This document shows, piece by piece, positions 17,770-26,423 of a stretch of DNA of 64,000 nt; positions within the stretch are counted from its first letter, which is position 1, and every line of letters begins with the position of its first letter. A program made the translations under genes and the position numbers. The stretch lies in NCBI RefSeq assembly GCF_005771495.1, contig NZ_VAUW01000001.1, forward strand, positions 186,001 to 250,000, given 5' to 3'. This stretch comes from Maribacter sp. ACAM166. Its GTDB lineage: Bacteria > Bacteroidota > Bacteroidia > Flavobacteriales > Flavobacteriaceae. The notes below the pieces were generated by a model that made no database searches, was not told the origin of the DNA, and worked only from the letters and a program-made list of their open reading frames with translations.

Positions 17770-19344
17770 ATGGTTAAATCTTTGCTAAATAGAGTTTCCA
17801 AGTTGTTACAGATTATTATGGTTCTATCCAATTTTGGATGTAAACAGGAGATTAAAAAGTGCGATAAGTAAGCAGAAATGGATGCATCTATGTATTATAC
17901 GGAAACATATAAGCCACAGTTTCATTTTACACCAGAAGAAAAATGGATGAACGATTCTAACGGACTCGTTTATAACAAGGGAACGTATCATTTATTCTAA
18001 CAATATTACCCAGATAGTACGGTATGGGGTCCTACGCATTGGGGCATCCAATTAGTGAAGATTTAGTGAAATGGGAGTACGAGCTAATAGCACTTTTTTC
18101 AGATAAGAACGGATTAATCCTCTCTGGTAGTGTGGTGGTTGATAAATAGAATACCGCTGGTTTTGGTGCCCAAGACAACCTGGCAATGGTTGCTATTTTT
18201 ACGTATCATGATATGGAAGGTGAACAGGCAGGTCGAACTAATTTTCAAACGCAGGGTATTGCCTTCAGTTTAGATAGGGGAGACGTTGAACTAAGTATGA
18301 AGGTAATCTTGTTATTGGTAATAATTGAATAAAGGATTTTAGGGACCCAAAGGTTTTTTGGAATGAAAAAGAATAAAATTAGACCATGCTTTTAGTAGCG
18401 GGAGGCCATTTGCAAATACGGAATTCACCAAATCTAAAGGAATTGGAAAAAGTTAGTGAATTTGGAAAGGATAATGGTATCCATGGCGGCGTATGGGAAT
18501 GTCCCGATTTGTTTCCTTTGAAAATTGAAGGCACTGATGAAGAGAAATGGGTATTATTGATTAGTACCAATCCTGGTGCACCTAACGGAGGTAGTGGAAC
18601 ACAGTATTTTATTGGTAATTTTGATGGAAATACATTTACAACAGACCAAGTTGAAGAAAAGTGGATTGATTTAGGAAGAGATAATTATGCAGGTGTCACT
18701 TATAATAATACTCCAAATAATGAGTAAATATTTATAGGGTAGATGAGTAATTGGAATTATGCCCGTGAAACCCCCACCAAAAAATGGCGTAGGCCATGAT
18801 TGTACCTAGAAAATTGACATTACGTGAAATTGACGATGAGGTATTTTTAGTGAACTATCTTGTGGATAAATTCAACGAAATATTGGTTAAAGCTTATGTT
18901 AATGCTGAAATTAAACTAAAGGAGAATCAGAAGAAAATAATTACCTTTAAGTATGGCAATCAATCTGAAATAAAGTTCACGGTTAAAAAACCTGAGATTC
19001 AAATGTATTTCAGTAATGAGGTTGGGGTTAGTTTAGCTATTTTAATTGATAGTGAAATCCAAATGGTAACCTTTAGCCGGGTCATATCAGGTAAAACCGG
19101 TTTTAGCGAAAAATTTGCGCTTAGTTTACAGAAAATGGACATTTCGCATCTACCAAAAGGGACTATTGAGGTGAAAATACTTTTAGATTATTCTTCTATA
19201 GAACTGCTTGTGAATGAAGGTCAGTAAGTAATGACTAATCAAGTATTCCCTTACGAATTCTATTCAGAATTAACACTTATAAACACATCTACTGAGCTAT
19301 TGAAAATAGATGATTTAAAAGAGCGAAAAGTAGAGCGAATATGA
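17770..19344 (+). pseudogene. Decayed GH32 fructanase/levanase lipoprotein gene
   Basis: A GH32 glycoside hydrolase gene broken by many lesions. The start at 17770 opens a lipoprotein signal ending LSNFGCKQE, then an in-frame TAA. The GH32 active-site box follows as WMNDSNG (normally WMNDPNG). Another TAA is in HLF*QYYPDS, there is a frameshift near 18035, and the next stop is in VVVDK*NTAGFG. Another frameshift comes before FRDPKVFW, with stops around it. GVWECPDLFPL near 18490 is the conserved WECPD box with the acid/base Glu. The C-terminal beta-sandwich continues to 19344 with more stops. The order of motifs leaves no doubt about family; no product is possible. Open stretches at 18386-18727 and 18796-19227 are fragments of this gene, not separate genes. 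Confidence 0.9.
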
Positions 19345-19354
19345 TTGCTTGGTT

Positions 19355-20629
19355 TTATTGAACCATTTCTTTAGCTAGCGCTTCTAGGTCAATGCCTAAG
19401 TTTTCTTTGTTGACGTTTAATATGGTTTCCCTTAATTGTTGGGGAAGTTCTTTATAACCCAATTTTGCGCCTAAAATCATTCCAGCAACTGCGGCAACGG
19501 TATCATTATCTCGCCCATAATTGACTATGAACTGCATGGTTTTTTCAAAGTCGCCATTACCAAATTCGAGGCCAGTGACCAATATTTGCCAAATTTCTGC
19601 AGAATGAAAAGCAATGCTTCGTTTATCTTTTTCAAGTAATTGATAGAGCATTTCTTGTCTCACCCAATCTATTTTCGAACCGGCATACCCTTTCGGTGCT
19701 CTAAAAACTATAGAGTCTTTCAAGAGTAAAGAATCTATTAAAACAAGTTGATTTATACGGCGAACGTTTTTTTGCGCTCCATCGAGTATTATATTAGGGA
19801 TACGACCTACCAATCTACTATCTGCATACCCAATAGGGTCTATAAATTTAGGGGAGTTCATGATAGAATCCATTTCTTGAGTTCGCAATGCCATATGCGT
19901 CATGGTTGAAACCAGTGCTGAAATATCTTTTGCGTAACCAATATCAAATAAACTAAGGTCATAAGCTTTTTGGTAGGCTTCTAATGGAGATTTAGAAATA
20001 AGCCCAATCATTGGGGTGTATAGTTGTCCAGCACAGGACATTTCGCCACCATAAAAACGATTCTGTGCTTGCAAGTAAGATTTTTTGTCCTTTTTATAAG
20101 CCATTGCTACTCTGGCCCATTCCTTAATCCAGTCAATTTTTTCTATTTGCGCATCGAGCGCATCCGTACTTGTTTGAATGTCTTTATTCGCAAGCGCTTT
20201 TGTTAGGCTATTATAGTATTCGATGATGAATAGGGCAAAATTATCTGGGGTTACAGTATTATGGTTGGCCTTAAAGTAGTGGACCATCAGGCTTTTCCAA
20301 CGGGTATCATCTGTTGTAGCACCCGATAAAAGATTGTGCTCCCAAATTCCTTCTGGAGATTGTTCTCGTACCGCTGCGGTCAAGCCATTAATATAACCAT
20401 AGCTAAGTTGAATATCCTTTCTGTGCCACATTTCTGTAGATGCTCCCATGGCATCGCCAATAGCAGAGCCCACTAATGCACCCAATACTTTGTCGTAATA
20501 GACCGAATCTGCTAAGTGTATTTCAGCACTCTCGTAATTACTATTTGTAGGGGAGGGGATGTCAAAAGTTTTGACTTCATTTTTACATGCTACTGTGAAA
20601 AAAAATATAAGGATATAATAATGTCTCAT
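19355..20629 (-). CDS. ADP-ribosylglycohydrolase-family lipoprotein
   Basis: A 424-residue protein with a lipoprotein signal (FFFTVAC, Cys at 15) and an ADP-ribosyl-glycohydrolase fold. GSAIGDAMGASTEMW near 53-67 and NYGRDNDTVAAVAGM near 370-384 are the two acidic clusters that bind the paired metal ions. The Asp residues expected for activity are present. In bacteria this family removes ADP-ribose from proteins or hydrolyses related N-ribosides; an exported lipoprotein form suggests a periplasmic N-riboside substrate. It follows the MtnK-like kinase with a 4-base overlap and is convergent with the GH32 pseudogene 10 bases away. Confidence 0.85.
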   Translation of the reverse strand: MRHYYILIFFFTVACKNEVKTFDIPSPTNSNYESAEIHLADSVYYDKVLGALVGSAIGDAMGASTEMWHRKDIQLSYGYINGLTAAVREQSPEGIWEHNLLSGATTDDTRWKSLMVHYFKANHNTVTPDNFALFIIEYYNSLTKALANKDIQTSTDALDAQIEKIDWIKEWARVAMAYKKDKKSYLQAQNRFYGGEMSCAGQLYTPMIGLISKSPLEAYQKAYDLSLFDIGYAKDISALVSTMTHMALRTQEMDSIMNSPKFIDPIGYADSRLVGRIPNIILDGAQKNVRRINQLVLIDSLLLKDSIVFRAPKGYAGSKIDWVRQEMLYQLLEKDKRSIAFHSAEIWQILVTGLEFGNGDFEKTMQFIVNYGRDNDTVAAVAGMILGAKLGYKELPQQLRETILNVNKENLGIDLEALAKEMVQ

Positions 20630-21597
20630 GATAGGATCATGTTTTTGCTAATCATTAATAATTCTCGTTTCTCCTCTAAAGTTCTGCTCAAAGGGAGTTG
20701 TGCTAGTCCGATTAATCGCCGCATAATTTCTATACCAGCTATTTTTTTCAATAGTTGGGTATCTAATAGGCTAGGGTATGAGTTTTTTATTTTTCTTAAA
20801 TAAGAAATATCATGGGTTGCCATGATTAGGTGTGCCGCCATAACTCCCATATCAAATTCTGCAAAACCAACAAAACCAAATTCAGGATCTATTATATATA
20901 GATGGTCATCTTTAGCCATCCAACTACCTGGATAGTAATCACCGTGTAGCAGCGTATTTCCTTTCGATAAATATTTTTCACCAATTAAGGTGACCTGTTC
21001 TCTTAAATCTAAGTCTTCTTTGAAGGGTATGGATAGTTTTTGTAATCCTGGTTGAATAGTATCCAAAGAGAACCCATTATCCTTTTTAAACGGAAGTACA
21101 AATATGTGTTGGTGGTTGAGTTCGCGCATTTCCAAGTTTAGGGGAAAATTTGTGGGTGGCACGGTAGAATGTATATGATGGCTAACCGCAATCAATGTGT
21201 CTAAATTTTGATTGGAAATCGAGCGTTGCTCATAAATAAAATTCATGTCATCACAACCACCCAAATCTTCCATTACTAAACTATAGGATTCTGTGTCAAA
21301 TCCAATTATTGCTGGAAAATGTTTTTTGATTGCTCCAGATTGAATGGCAGAATAAAATGTGTTTTCTACAACAATTCTGTTCAAGGGAGCTGGTATGTCT
21401 TGGTGTTTCTGAACAAAAGGTCTAGATTGTTTTACGATAATAGAGCGTAAGTTAGTAGTTACACGAAGTACTACATTCATGTTGCCTTCACCAGCCTTGG
21501 TGATATTGATAAGATGTTCCTTTTCTTTTAACCAACCCATAGAGGTTAAATAGTTTTCTATGGAAATAAACGAGCTGTCTTCATTAATTTGAATCAA
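20626..21597 (-). CDS. MtnK-like sugar/nucleoside kinase (APH fold)
   Basis: A 323-residue cytoplasmic kinase of the aminoglycoside-phosphotransferase fold closest to methylthioribose kinase. It shows GEGNMNVVLRV at 36-46 (nucleotide loop), EDLGGCDDM at 110-118, the catalytic HGD at 218-220 in LLHGDYYPGS, and DPEF at 237-240 in place of the protein kinase DFG. That DPE is the MtnK variant. No methionine-salvage gene (mtnA, mtnB) lies nearby, so the substrate may be another 5-substituted ribose or a sugar. Overlap of 4 bases with the ADP-ribosylglycohydrolase implies linked function: riboside cleavage, then phosphorylation. Confidence 0.8.
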   Translation of the reverse strand: MIQINEDSSFISIENYLTSMGWLKEKEHLINITKAGEGNMNVVLRVTTNLRSIIVKQSRPFVQKHQDIPAPLNRIVVENTFYSAIQSGAIKKHFPAIIGFDTESYSLVMEDLGGCDDMNFIYEQRSISNQNLDTLIAVSHHIHSTVPPTNFPLNLEMRELNHQHIFVLPFKKDNGFSLDTIQPGLQKLSIPFKEDLDLREQVTLIGEKYLSKGNTLLHGDYYPGSWMAKDDHLYIIDPEFGFVGFAEFDMGVMAAHLIMATHDISYLRKIKNSYPSLLDTQLLKKIAGIEIMRRLIGLAQLPLSRTLEEKRELLMISKNMILS

Positions 21598-21981
21598 AAC
21601 TTTTGCATTTACAATTTTTGAAAGATAGGTGTTTATGCAAAAAAATATCGGACCCTAAAGAATTAATTCGGTTGTCGCCAGTACCGTAGATTATAGGAGA
21701 GGTGTTGTTTTAATAGTAGATAGCTTTAGTGGTATTGGGTTTGAAGTTTATTTTTTATGAGTTAAAGGATTGTTTTGAGGAATAGTACGATTTTGGTTGA
21801 ATTCTATTTAAACAATAAGTAAAACCTCCCAATCATCAGTTATTTTACAAATACATTTATTGAAATTAAGTTGGTTGTGTTTGATGAGGCATTATTTTAG
21901 ATTACCTACTTCATACTTGAAATTGTAATTAACCTACTTATTTTGAGGTTTATGAGTTAAATTAACGGGGGTGTTAAAACA
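21598..21981. other. Intergenic stretch without visible genes
   Basis: AT-rich spacer between the MtnK-like gene and the tRNA-Phe terminator. I find no coding frame, tRNA, clear promoter or long repeat. It may hold the promoter of the minus-strand kinase operon, but I cannot place it. Confidence 0.6.
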
Positions 21982-22013
21982 AAAAAATCCTTACTGTGAA
22001 GTAAGGATTTTTT
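21982..22013 (-). terminator. Terminator of tRNA-Phe
   Basis: Thirteen-base perfect arms (21982-21994 and 22001-22013) with a 6-base loop, ending in a U-run when read on the minus strand. It begins 1 base after the tRNA 3' end. Confidence 0.85.
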
Positions 22014-22014
22014 G

Positions 22015-22087
22015 TGGTGCCTCCAGGAATCGAACCAGGGACACATGGATTTTCAGTCCATTGCTCTACCAACTGAGCTAAGGCACC
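22015..22087 (-). tRNA. tRNA-Phe (GAA anticodon)
   Basis: A 73-base cloverleaf on the minus strand: acceptor stem GGTGCCT/AGGCACC plus discriminator A, D-stem GCTC/GAGC, anticodon stem ATGGA/TCCAT with loop CTGAAAA (anticodon GAA), and T-arm CCTGG/CCAGG with TTCGATT. CCA is not encoded. No integrase or duplicated tRNA end is seen nearby, so it is not an obvious integration site. Confidence 0.97.
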
Positions 22088-22187
22088 ATGTCGCTGTAAG
22101 CGGCTGCAAATATAATTTCAATTTTACGATAAACAAACTAAATCATAAAAAAAGCGGATTGTTTTTTTAATTTTTAATCTTTGTGTT

Positions 22188-22916
22188 ATGAATTTGATTA
22201 TAGATGCTGGCAATACAAGTGTTAAGCTAGCCATATTTAAGAAGGCGGAAATTGTTCATTTAGAGATAGTTGTGCAAGATGATTTTGTGGATGGTGTTAA
22301 AAGAATATTCGACAAATACCCTAAGATTCATTCGGCAATAGTTTCTAGTGTAGGCTCACTTTCTAAGGATAAAATAAAGGTTGTAGCTGTTTTTTGTGAG
22401 CTTCATGAGCTTTCTCATGCCTCAAAAGTGCCATTTAAAAATTCTTATACCTCTCCTCAGACTTTAGGTGTAGACCGGTTGGCTTTGATTACTGCCGCCT
22501 ATTACCATAATCCTCATCATAATACTTTAGTGATTGATGCTGGTACCTGTATAACATATGATATGCTGAATGACTTTGATGAGTATTTGGGCGGTGCAAT
22601 TTCACCCGGTATACAGATGAGATATAATGCAATGCATAATCAGACAGCTAAATTACCTTTGTTAGAGAAAACTGAACTAATAGACTATATTGGCAATTCT
22701 ACCGAAAATTGTATGCACAGTGGTGTTATTTATGGTGTGAAATTAGAATTGGAAGGAGTCATTAATCTATATAATAGTCGTTTTAAAGATTTAACAGTTA
22801 TTTTAACAGGGGGTGATACACTATTTTTGTCTAAACGAGTAAAAAATACCATATTTGCGGATTCTAAATTTCTCCTGAAAGGGCTTAATTATTTGCTAGA
22901 ATACAACAAGCACTAA
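22188..22916 (+). CDS. coaX: Type III pantothenate kinase
   Basis: This enzyme phosphorylates pantothenate, the first step of coenzyme A synthesis. The 242 residues of the ASKHA fold carry the phosphate-1 motif DAGNTSVK at 6-13, GVDRLALITAAYY near 94-106, IDAGTCITYD near 112-121 and GGAISPGIQMR near 131-141. The type III family is insensitive to feedback by CoA. The gene is divergent from tRNA-Phe, and its stop sits directly against the start of the outer-membrane protein gene, so it leads an operon that continues to lptC. Confidence 0.95.
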   Translation: MNLIIDAGNTSVKLAIFKKAEIVHLEIVVQDDFVDGVKRIFDKYPKIHSAIVSSVGSLSKDKIKVVAVFCELHELSHASKVPFKNSYTSPQTLGVDRLALITAAYYHNPHHNTLVIDAGTCITYDMLNDFDEYLGGAISPGIQMRYNAMHNQTAKLPLLEKTELIDYIGNSTENCMHSGVIYGVKLELEGVINLYNSRFKDLTVILTGGDTLFLSKRVKNTIFADSKFLLKGLNYLLEYNKH

Positions 22917-24203
22917 ATGATCAGAAAAATTGTAATTACAATTGTATGCATGACCACGATTGGTATGTACGCTCAAGACGGTACACTTTCTCCCTATTCT
23001 TTTTTTGGAATTGGTGATTTAAAGAACGTAAGTACAGTAGAAAATCAGATGATGGGGGGGGTTGGTATGTATGCAGATAGTATACATGTCAATTTAAAAA
23101 ACCCTGCAGCTTATGGTAAATTAGGGTTGGATGTGATGGATAATGTTGGTCTCGTAACCTACACTGCAGGAGTTTCCAACAATCAATACCAGCTAAAAAG
23201 TTTTAATGCGGAAGAAAAAAGTTCAATAACCAGTTTGGATTATTTGGCCTTAGCTTTTAGTTTGGGTAAAGGCTTGGGAATGGGATTCGGTATTATGCCC
23301 TATTCTTCGGTTGGTTATAATTTAGTTGATGAGCAAGCAAGTGCAAACGGCTCATTGGTGAATGTGTATTCTGGTGAAGGTGGTTTGACCCGTGTTTTTT
23401 ATTCTGTTGGGTACGAAGTTTTTAAAGATGTTACTTTAGGAGCTACTATTAATTATAATTTTGGAAGTTTAGATAGTGAACGTCTTCAGCAAGTGGATGG
23501 TATTCAATTCGGAACTTTTGATCGCCGAAGCTCTAGGGTGAATGGTTATGATTTCAATTATGCCTTGAACTACACCCCGCTATTTAATGATAAATATAGA
23601 TTTCATTCTTCTATACGTGTCAACACACAGGGAAATCTAGTATCTGAAAATGATAGGCAAATCGGTTCTTTTTCAGTTGCTACAGGTGGCAATATTGAGG
23701 AGCTAGAGGTTGATTTGGCTGCACAAAATTTAAGAAATACTGAATTAAAAATCCCTACAACTACTACTTTAGGGTTGGGTTACGGAGAAGATTTAAAATG
23801 GTTTGTAGGTGCAGAATATAGTTTTCAAGGAATGGGTTCTTTTGAGAATTCCTTCCTAGGTGCAAATAGTGTGCGTTATGAAGATGCGAGTTCTTATGCC
23901 TTAGGGGTGTTTATTGTACCAGACCACGATTCATTCACAAGTTACTTAAAACGAATTACATATCGTGCCGGATTACGTTTAGATAAGACCGGGATGATAG
24001 TGAATGATGTTGATATAAATAACTTTGGCATAACTTTTGGGTTAGGTTTACCACTGGGTAGAAGTTTCTCTAATCTTAATTTAGGTTTTGAACTAGGGAA
24101 AAGAGGAACGACTAGGGCGAATCTAGTAGAAGAAAGTTATTTCAAAATAAATGTAGGACTTTCATTAAACGATCGTTGGTTTCAGAAAAGAAAAATCAAT
24201 TAA
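22917..24203 (+). CDS. Outer-membrane beta-barrel protein, unknown role
   Basis: A 428-residue protein with a signal peptide (residues 1-19, ending GMYAQ) followed by alternating polar/hydrophobic strands with frequent Gly and aromatic residues and a C-terminal strand ending in Phe-rich sequence, as expected for an outer-membrane barrel. The opening TLSPYSFFGIGDL and MGGVGMYADSIHVNLKNPAAYG recalls FadL/PorV-like Bacteroidota proteins. The start codon directly follows the coaX stop. Together with the TPR protein and LptC downstream it may work at the outer membrane in lipid or lipopolysaccharide traffic; this is inferred from position only. Confidence 0.7.
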   Translation: MIRKIVITIVCMTTIGMYAQDGTLSPYSFFGIGDLKNVSTVENQMMGGVGMYADSIHVNLKNPAAYGKLGLDVMDNVGLVTYTAGVSNNQYQLKSFNAEEKSSITSLDYLALAFSLGKGLGMGFGIMPYSSVGYNLVDEQASANGSLVNVYSGEGGLTRVFYSVGYEVFKDVTLGATINYNFGSLDSERLQQVDGIQFGTFDRRSSRVNGYDFNYALNYTPLFNDKYRFHSSIRVNTQGNLVSENDRQIGSFSVATGGNIEELEVDLAAQNLRNTELKIPTTTTLGLGYGEDLKWFVGAEYSFQGMGSFENSFLGANSVRYEDASSYALGVFIVPDHDSFTSYLKRITYRAGLRLDKTGMIVNDVDINNFGITFGLGLPLGRSFSNLNLGFELGKRGTTRANLVEESYFKINVGLSLNDRWFQKRKIN

Positions 24204-24242
24204 TAAAAATTTAGTACATTAACCACCTTAAAAAATTAAAAG

Positions 24243-25616
24243 ATGAAAACGAAACTTTACTTCACGGCAATTATGTTCCTTGGAATGATGGGGGTAAGTA
24301 ATGCTCAGGCTCAGAACCCCGAATGTATGACTAATCTGTCTATATTTTCCGAACATGCAAAAGTTAAAAATTATGATGCTGCTTATGAGCCTTGGAAAAT
24401 GGTCTATGAGACATGTCCTCAGTTAAATAATGCTATATATGTATATGGAGAGCGTATACTAAAGGATAAATTAGGTAAGGCTACAGGAGCTGATAAAGAG
24501 AAATTCGCTAATGATTTAATGGGTCTTTATGATAACAAAATGACTCATTTTGCATCAAAGACGAATTTAGGTGAAACCATGGTAGACAAGGCAATGGTGA
24601 AATATGATAATAAAATGGCCGATGACGCTGAGATGTATCGTATGTTAAGCGATGCTTTTACTAAGGATCAAGCTAATTTCACGAATCCAAAGGCATTATA
24701 TATTTATTTTTCAAGTTTAGTTGATTTAAACAAGTCTGGGAAAAAAGATTTACAGGAAGTTTTTGATGTTTACGATGCCGTTACTGAAAAAATTGAAACT
24801 GAAAACGAAAAATATACAGGAAAAATAGCACAGCTTTTACCTAAAGAAGAAGCCGGCACCATGACTTCTAAAGAAAAGTCTCGTTTTAAGTCTTATAATT
24901 CATATTCTGAGGTTTACGGTAAAATTGCCGGGAGTATCGATTCAAAATTAGGTCCTTTGGCTGATTGTAGCAACTTGATTCCGCTTTACGAAAAGAGTTA
25001 TGAAGAGAAAAAAGGAGATATTGTGTGGGTAAAAAGAGCCGTTGGTCTTATGTTCAACAAAGAATGTACAGATGACCCATTGTTCCAAAAATTATTTGAA
25101 GCTCAATTATCTTTAGATCCATCAGCAGACGCTTATGTTTACGGTGGTACGTTAAAAATGAAGAATGGAGATACGAAAGGTGCGCTTGTAGATTTCGATA
25201 AGGCTTTGTCTTTAGAAACAGACAATGAAAAGAAATCTAAGATAGCGTATAAGATTGCTGTAATTAATAAAAGAAAGGGAAGTAAGTCTACAGCACGTAA
25301 CTATGCTCAGAAAGCTATTGATGCCAACCCATCAAATGGCCGTGCTTATTTGTTGATAGCTAACTTATATGCAACTAGTGCAAATGATTGTGGTAGTACC
25401 ACGTTCGAAAAAAGAGCAATCTACTGGAAGGCAGCTGATATGGCAAGACGAGCAGGTAGAGTAGATCCTTCATTAGGTGGTTCTTCAAGTCAGGCAGCAA
25501 ATAGCTACCTAGCAAAAGCCCCAACTAAAGAGATGATTTTTAGTTCAAGTATGGCCGGTAAAACGGTTTCTTTTTCCTGCTGGGTTGGAGGAAGTATAAA
25601 GGTTCCATCGTTATAG
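24243..25616 (+). CDS. Exported tetratricopeptide-repeat protein
   Basis: A 457-residue periplasmic protein with a signal peptide (ending near SNAQAQ, residue 23) and helical repeats. The clearest TPR units are in the C-terminal third: AYVYGGTLKMKNGDTKGALVD from about 299 (cut for length) and ARNYAQKAIDANPSNGRAYL near 354. The middle has looser helices rich in Lys and Glu. It lies 39 bases after the outer-membrane protein gene and 5 bases before lptC, in the same operon. TPR proteins are scaffolds; the partner is not known. Confidence 0.75.
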   Translation: MKTKLYFTAIMFLGMMGVSNAQAQNPECMTNLSIFSEHAKVKNYDAAYEPWKMVYETCPQLNNAIYVYGERILKDKLGKATGADKEKFANDLMGLYDNKMTHFASKTNLGETMVDKAMVKYDNKMADDAEMYRMLSDAFTKDQANFTNPKALYIYFSSLVDLNKSGKKDLQEVFDVYDAVTEKIETENEKYTGKIAQLLPKEEAGTMTSKEKSRFKSYNSYSEVYGKIAGSIDSKLGPLADCSNLIPLYEKSYEEKKGDIVWVKRAVGLMFNKECTDDPLFQKLFEAQLSLDPSADAYVYGGTLKMKNGDTKGALVDFDKALSLETDNEKKSKIAYKIAVINKRKGSKSTARNYAQKAIDANPSNGRAYLLIANLYATSANDCGSTTFEKRAIYWKAADMARRAGRVDPSLGGSSSQAANSYLAKAPTKEMIFSSSMAGKTVSFSCWVGGSIKVPSL

Positions 25617-25621
25617 TAAAA

Positions 25622-26224
25622 ATGATACAAAACTTCAATTATAAAAGCATTGCCATGGTATGTACCATGGCAATGCTTTTTTTAGCTTGTAAGGACAACT
25701 ACAAAAGAGTTAGAGGCGAAGCAGCCAAGAAAGTCTATCCTAGAGGAGTGGTTGAAGATTTTGTGTTTACATATACAGAAACTCCTGTCAGATTAGGGTC
25801 TGAGGATACAGGAACATCTAAGGTCCTTGCCATTTTATCCGGACCTATCCGAAATGATTTTGAACAACTTTCATTTCCTTATCAAACTTTTCCAGAAGGC
25901 TTATTGGTGGAGGTTTTTAATGAAAAGAATGAGAAAACCACGATTGAGGCCGATTATGGGGTTTTATATTCTACAACTTCTATCGTAGATTTGCGTGGAA
26001 ATGTTGTGATAAAAGGTGATGATGGGAAAAAATTGGAGACCTCACAATTATACTATGATCGCGGCAATGATTGGGCATTTACTCAAGAAAAGTTTAAGTT
26101 TACTAATCCTGAAGATGGCACTGTGATGGATGGTGAGGGAATGGATATTCAAAAGGACCTTAAGTTTTTGAATGCACATAAAACATATGGTCTAATGTTG
26201 ATAAAAGAAGAAAAGAATGATTAA
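25622..26224 (+). CDS. lptC: LptC, lipopolysaccharide transport periplasmic protein
   Basis: LptC links the inner-membrane LptBFG exporter to the periplasmic LptA bridge for lipopolysaccharide. The 200 residues begin with a lipoprotein signal (AMLFLAC, Cys at 23), the Bacteroidota form, in place of the membrane helix of proteobacterial LptC. Beta-jellyroll strands follow: VEVFNEKNEKTTIEADYG near 100, IVDLRGNVVIKGDDGKKLET near 120-139 and LYYDRGNDWAFTQEKF near 143, the typical OstA-like pattern. The last codons overlap the small membrane protein gene by 8 bases. Confidence 0.88.
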   Translation: MIQNFNYKSIAMVCTMAMLFLACKDNYKRVRGEAAKKVYPRGVVEDFVFTYTETPVRLGSEDTGTSKVLAILSGPIRNDFEQLSFPYQTFPEGLLVEVFNEKNEKTTIEADYGVLYSTTSIVDLRGNVVIKGDDGKKLETSQLYYDRGNDWAFTQEKFKFTNPEDGTVMDGEGMDIQKDLKFLNAHKTYGLMLIKEEKND

Positions 26225-26423
26225 TATTTTGAGGTACACAGAATACCTATATATAATAGTAGCGGGTTTTTCTATTTTCAGAATTTTTACCGATTGGAAT
26301 ACCGATAGAAGTATGGCGTATATGTTCATATTTTTCTCAATAGTTTCTATTGGTATGTTTTTGTTTAGGAGAAACTATAGAAAAAAGTTTGAACAGCGTA
26401 AACGAGATAACAACAACTTGTAG
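26217..26423 (+). CDS. Small two-helix membrane protein
   Basis: A 68-residue protein with two membrane segments (about 8-24 and 34-50) and a strongly basic tail (RRNYRKKFEQRKRDN), so the C-terminus probably faces the cytoplasm. It overlaps lptC by 8 bases and the CorC-like gene by 1 base, so translation is coupled on both sides. I do not recognise a named family. A role as a helper of LptC or of the CorC-like protein is possible but unproven. Confidence 0.72.
   Translation: MINILRYTEYLYIIVAGFSIFRIFTDWNTDRSMAYMFIFFSIVSIGMFLFRRNYRKKFEQRKRDNNNL

Noticed and set aside
18386-19227. Two open frames (113 and 143 codons) that could be called separate genes
   Set aside because: Both carry GH32 sequence in the right order (WECPD box and C-terminal beta-sandwich) and are pieces of one broken gene.
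22015-22087. tRNA-Phe as an integration (att) site
   Set aside because: No integrase, no repeated tRNA 3' end and no foreign-looking genes were found around it.
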